This document shows, one piece after another, positions 6,097-8,623 of a stretch of 8,623 bases of DNA. This DNA comes from Deltaproteobacteria bacterium (GTDB lineage: Bacteria > Desulfobacterota > DSM-4660 > Desulfatiglandales > HGW-15): assembly GCA_019308985.1 (NCBI GenBank), contig JAFDHB010000208.1:1-8623 (forward strand), read 5' to 3'. Positions within the stretch are counted from its first letter, which is position 1, and each line of letters opens with the position of its first letter. The notes below the pieces were generated by a model. That model did not search any database. It was given only the letters and a program-made list of their open reading frames with translations, and had not been told where the DNA came from. Both the position numbers and the translations under genes were made by a program.

Positions 6097-6870
6097 ATGA
6101 GAAAGGCGATATGCACATCATTACTAATCCTTGTCATCACTTTGGTATTTTCTTCCCCCGGGTGGTCGGAAGATAAATCCGGTTTGTTCGACAGATCCTA
6201 TATGCACGGCAGCCTGGCATTTACCACTGATTACGTGTTCAGGGGCGTCTCACAGACCAATGAGGATCCCGGCATACAGGGGAGTTTAGAGTATTCCCAC
6301 CCCTCCGGGTTTTACCTGGGGCTGTGGGGCTCCAATGTGGATTCTAGCGTGTCGGATGGAAACCTGGAGATCGACTTCTTTGGTGGTTACAGGAAAGACC
6401 TAACAGAGAGGTTGAACCTGGATCTGTCCCTGTTCTATTACTACTACCCTAGCGGAGGGAGTGACCCTGAACCGGATTATTTTGAGGCCCACGTGGGGCT
6501 TGGCTATAATCTGGCCGGGTTTCTTTTTGAGCCAGAGGTAGGTGTAGGCTATTGGTATACGCCGGATTATTTCGGAGAGGATGGTGACGGACACTACTTC
6601 AACGGAAACATCGTCTTGTCCGTGGCCTACGGTCTTGCCCTTGGCGGGGAACTGGGGTATCAGACGGTCGAGGGTGATAAAACCACCGGAGGCGGCAGAG
6701 GAGAAGATGGCTCTGACGGGTTTGATTTCTGGCACTGGCGTGTCGGTCTTTCAAGAGACGTGCTGGGCTTGGGCCTTGACCTGAGCTACCATGATACCAG
6801 TGAAGCGGACTTTCTGGGGCCGGACATTGCCGACGACAGGGTAGTGTTTACCATTTCCAGGTCCTTCTAG
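6097..6870 (+). CDS. Outer-membrane beta-barrel protein, TIGR02001/Gcw_chp type
   Basis: The protein has 257 residues. It opens with a Sec signal peptide (MRK, then a hydrophobic run LLILVITLVF, ending near PGWSE, about residue 24). After that comes the family hallmark LAFTTDYVFRGVSQT, followed by IQGSLEYSHPSGFYLGLWGSNV. The rest is alternating aromatic/hydrophobic strand-like sequence with Gly/Asp-rich loops, including a loop around TTGGGRGEDGSDG. It ends in Phe (SRSF), as outer-membrane barrels usually do. The family is widespread in proteobacteria and its function is undetermined, so calling it a porin would be inference. The ATG at 6097 is chosen over a GTG at 6061 because GAAGGGAGTAAGGA precedes it at normal spacing and the signal peptide starts there. 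The HAD gene follows 15 bp later. Confidence 0.85.
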   Translation: MRKAICTSLLILVITLVFSSPGWSEDKSGLFDRSYMHGSLAFTTDYVFRGVSQTNEDPGIQGSLEYSHPSGFYLGLWGSNVDSSVSDGNLEIDFFGGYRKDLTERLNLDLSLFYYYYPSGGSDPEPDYFEAHVGLGYNLAGFLFEPEVGVGYWYTPDYFGEDGDGHYFNGNIVLSVAYGLALGGELGYQTVEGDKTTGGGRGEDGSDGFDFWHWRVGLSRDVLGLGLDLSYHDTSEADFLGPDIADDRVVFTISRSF

Positions 6871-6885
6871 TCTCTAGCAGGTGCC

Positions 6886-7662
6886 ATGAACGGAAAGATC
6901 AGGGGGGTCATATTTGATATCAACGGCGTCCTCGAATTCCAGGGAAGGCCCTATCCGGGGGCACCTGAGCTGTTAGACCTGCTCCGGAGGCGAGGTATCA
7001 CTATCTCAATTCTGACCAATACCACCCTGAAGAGCAGGAAGGAATGTGCCGATAAGCTCAACGATATGGGGTTCAGGGTGGAGGAAGAAGAAGTGATAAC
7101 CGCTGCCTGTGCGACTGCCAGGTATCTGGAGGGCTTGAATCCGAGATCATGCTGGATAATGCTGGAGGGATCGGGTCTGGAAGAGTTCAGGGACTTTCAT
7201 AATGATAAAGACGACCCGGAGTATGTTGTGGTGGGGGATTACAGGGAAGGGTTCAATTTCCACAATCTCAACCTTGCCCTCAAGTTGTTGCTCCAAGGCT
7301 CCAAGCTGATCGTGATGATACCTGAAAAGGTGGACAACAGCACAGGAGAGGTTGAGCTGACGGTGGGAGCCTACGGCAAGATGCTGGAGGATGCATCAGG
7401 CGTAAAGGCGACCTATATCGGTAAACCCAGTCCCTATATCTATGAAATGGCATTGAAGAACATGGGGCTCGAGAGGGATGAGGTTCTTATGGTGGGTGAC
7501 CGGGTGGAGACGGACATTCTCGGAGCAAAGAACGCGGGCATAGGGTCTGTACTGGTCAAAACAGGAGAATTTCAGCCAAAGGACCTCAAAGGCGGGATTC
7601 AGCCCGATTTCACCATTGATTCTGTTCAAGAGCTTGGTAAATTGCTTTTCGAGGAGAGATAA
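6886..7662 (+). CDS. HAD-superfamily class IIA protein, LHPP/NagD-like
   Basis: The 258 residues match the LHPP/NagD architecture. Motif I is FDINGVL (D11 nucleophile), motif II is LTNTT (T44), motif III is the Lys in YIGKPSP (K180), and motif IV is GDRVETD (D205, D210). The C2-type cap between motifs II and III contains GDYREGFNFHNLNLAL and LTVGAYGKMLEDASGVKA, close in pattern to mammalian phospholysine/phosphohistidine pyrophosphatase LHPP. The residue two after the nucleophile is Asn13 rather than the usual acid/base Asp, as LHPP itself also departs from DxD at this position. Substrate and even catalytic competence are uncertain. It probably forms an operon with the outer-membrane protein gene. 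Its last 37 bp overlap argB on the opposite strand. The ribosome-binding site is weak (CAGG). Confidence 0.88.
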   Translation: MNGKIRGVIFDINGVLEFQGRPYPGAPELLDLLRRRGITISILTNTTLKSRKECADKLNDMGFRVEEEEVITAACATARYLEGLNPRSCWIMLEGSGLEEFRDFHNDKDDPEYVVVGDYREGFNFHNLNLALKLLLQGSKLIVMIPEKVDNSTGEVELTVGAYGKMLEDASGVKATYIGKPSPYIYEMALKNMGLERDEVLMVGDRVETDILGAKNAGIGSVLVKTGEFQPKDLKGGIQPDFTIDSVQELGKLLFEER

Positions 7663-8432
7663 ATCGTAGTACCTGGGATGTCTTTCCCATCCAATATCGC
7701 CGCCAAAGTGTGAGCTCCTTGCCACTGCACTATGTGGACCTTTAGGTCCGCATCTCTCATTGCCTCCAGGGCCGCTTCGATCTTTGCCACCATTCCGCCC
7801 GTTATTATCCCGCTTGCTATCATCTGGGCGGCTTCCTCGGCGGACACCCGGGAGAGGGGTTTCCCTCCCGCAAGGACTCCGGGAACATCGGTGATGAAGA
7901 TCAGGTCGCTGCATCCTGCGGCTGCTGCAAGTGCGGCAGCCGCGCTGTCTGCGTTGACGTTGTAAGTCTCCCCCTTGTCGTTAGCGGAAATGGGTGAGAT
8001 TATTGGGACTTGCTTATTACTCAATGCATCCAATACCACAGCGGGATTAACCCTCTTTATCCTTCCCACGTACCCGAATTCCAGGCCTTTTTTGGTCAAG
8101 GGTTCGACCACAAAGAGGCCATCCGTCTTGCCTGACATACGTCGGCATTTGATGCCGTTTTCCTCCAACCACTCGGAAATCCGCCTATTGATGGTCCCTG
8201 AAAGGACCTGCTCCACGATCTTGATGTCCTCGGCTCCTGTTACCCGTATGCCGTCTATGAATGTGGTCTTTTGACCGGCCTCTTTGAGGGCCTGGGAAAT
8301 CTCTTCTCCTCCACCGTGAACTATGATCACCTCAATGCCGGGGATCGCTCTGATGGCCATTGCAAGATCTTTGAAGCCCGCTTCCCCTTCAAAGGCCCTG
8401 CCACCTATTTTTATCAGTACTCTTGGTCTCAT
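7626..8432 (-). CDS. argB: Acetylglutamate kinase
   Basis: This enzyme phosphorylates N-acetylglutamate with ATP, the second step of arginine synthesis. The 268 residues show VLIKIGG (K8), VHGGG (38-42), GIRVT (61-65), the acetylglutamate-binding NVNAD (158-162), TDVPGVL (181-187) and GGMVAK (212-217). K8, D162 and K217 fall at the same numbers as in the E. coli enzyme. It starts straight at the first strand and lacks the N-terminal helix of arginine-inhibited hexameric kinases, so it is predicted to be an E. coli-type dimer insensitive to arginine. The related [LysW]-aminoadipate kinase is less likely given the SGTIN and NVNAD context and the nearby argA. A strong GGGAGG site precedes the start. 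The final residues (SSKSNLPSS) are encoded in the region that overlaps the HAD gene. Confidence 0.93.
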   Translation of the reverse strand: MRPRVLIKIGGRAFEGEAGFKDLAMAIRAIPGIEVIIVHGGGEEISQALKEAGQKTTFIDGIRVTGAEDIKIVEQVLSGTINRRISEWLEENGIKCRRMSGKTDGLFVVEPLTKKGLEFGYVGRIKRVNPAVVLDALSNKQVPIISPISANDKGETYNVNADSAAAALAAAAGCSDLIFITDVPGVLAGGKPLSRVSAEEAAQMIASGIITGGMVAKIEAALEAMRDADLKVHIVQWQGAHTLAAILDGKDIPGTTIYLSSKSNLPSS

Positions 8433-8516
8433 GAAATTGATCCCTCCCTATATACCAGACATGGATCAGGGAAAAGGGCACCCCTGTATCCAAGTTTGGA
8501 GGACGTAGTACCGCGT

Positions 8517-8545
8517 CTCATAAGTTCTGTCCCCAAAAATGGCAA
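8517..8545 (-). promoter_or_regulatory. Candidate sigma70 promoter of argB
   Basis: On the minus strand TTGCCA (8545-8540), a 17-bp spacer and TATGAG (8522-8517) predict a start near 8510 and a leader of about 78 nt before argB. I see no clear ArgR box, but I could not score one quantitatively. Confidence 0.42.
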
Positions 8546-8623
8546 TTTGCAATTCGAAAACAATGCTCCATATTTGACCCATTTCCCAGAGACGCGCAAA
8601 TCCGAAATTCCAAGCATCAAATT

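Noticed and set aside
7396..7914. Minus-strand 172-residue frame across the HAD/argB junction
   Set aside because: It is out of frame with argB and antisense to the HAD gene; composition (Arg/Gly/Pro-rich) is typical of a shadow frame.
8429..8620. 63-residue minus-strand frame ending at the argB start (ATGA overlap)
   Set aside because: It overlaps the argB promoter and ribosome-binding region and resembles no protein; the stop/start overlap looks fortuitous.

Overview
The window reads as an ordinary chromosomal stretch from an anaerobic Gram-negative bacterium, most likely a deltaproteobacterium (Desulfobacterota). The reasons are an outer-membrane beta-barrel with a signal peptide, a cytoplasmic DMSO-reductase-family molybdo/tungsto-enzyme, a stand-alone short N-acetylglutamate synthase of the kind found in Geobacter-like lineages, and a single-domain response regulator. 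Taxonomy is inferred from protein style only. I see no rRNA, tRNA, CRISPR array, transposase or phage gene.

Left half (1-4850): two divergent units share a 388-bp control region. Leftward lie an AMP-forming acyl-CoA synthetase (794-2413) and, 27 bp downstream, a REC-only response regulator with a tryptophan-rich tail (260-766). Rightward is a single-subunit bis-MGD enzyme (2802-4850) related in layout to acetylene hydratase. It keeps the 4Fe-4S cysteines and the metal-ligand Cys but lacks the catalytic Asp of true acetylene hydratase. The shared region carries a good sigma70-type promoter overlapped by an imperfect dyad, then a leader of about 280 nt with no clear gene. A plausible but unproven reading is a small carboxylic-acid activation and conversion module with a phosphorelay output protein.

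Right half (4851-8623): two arginine-biosynthesis genes on the minus strand, a short argA (4933-5559) and an E. coli-type argB (7626-8432), are separated by a plus-strand pair. That pair is a TIGR02001/Gcw_chp-type outer-membrane protein (6097-6870) and an LHPP/NagD-like HAD protein (6886-7662). The HAD gene and argB overlap tail to tail by 37 bp. Together ArgA and ArgB would catalyse the first two steps from glutamate to N-acetylglutamyl phosphate.

Between argA and the porin lies a gene-free stretch with a MITE-like inverted repeat of about 197 bp (5607-5803). Its argA-proximal end appears to supply the -35 box of the argA promoter, which also fixes the argA start. The most interesting items are the acetylene-hydratase-like enzyme of unknown substrate, the repeat-borne argA promoter, and the DxN (not DxD) nucleophile motif in the HAD protein. 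No item here is convincingly a wholly new system.
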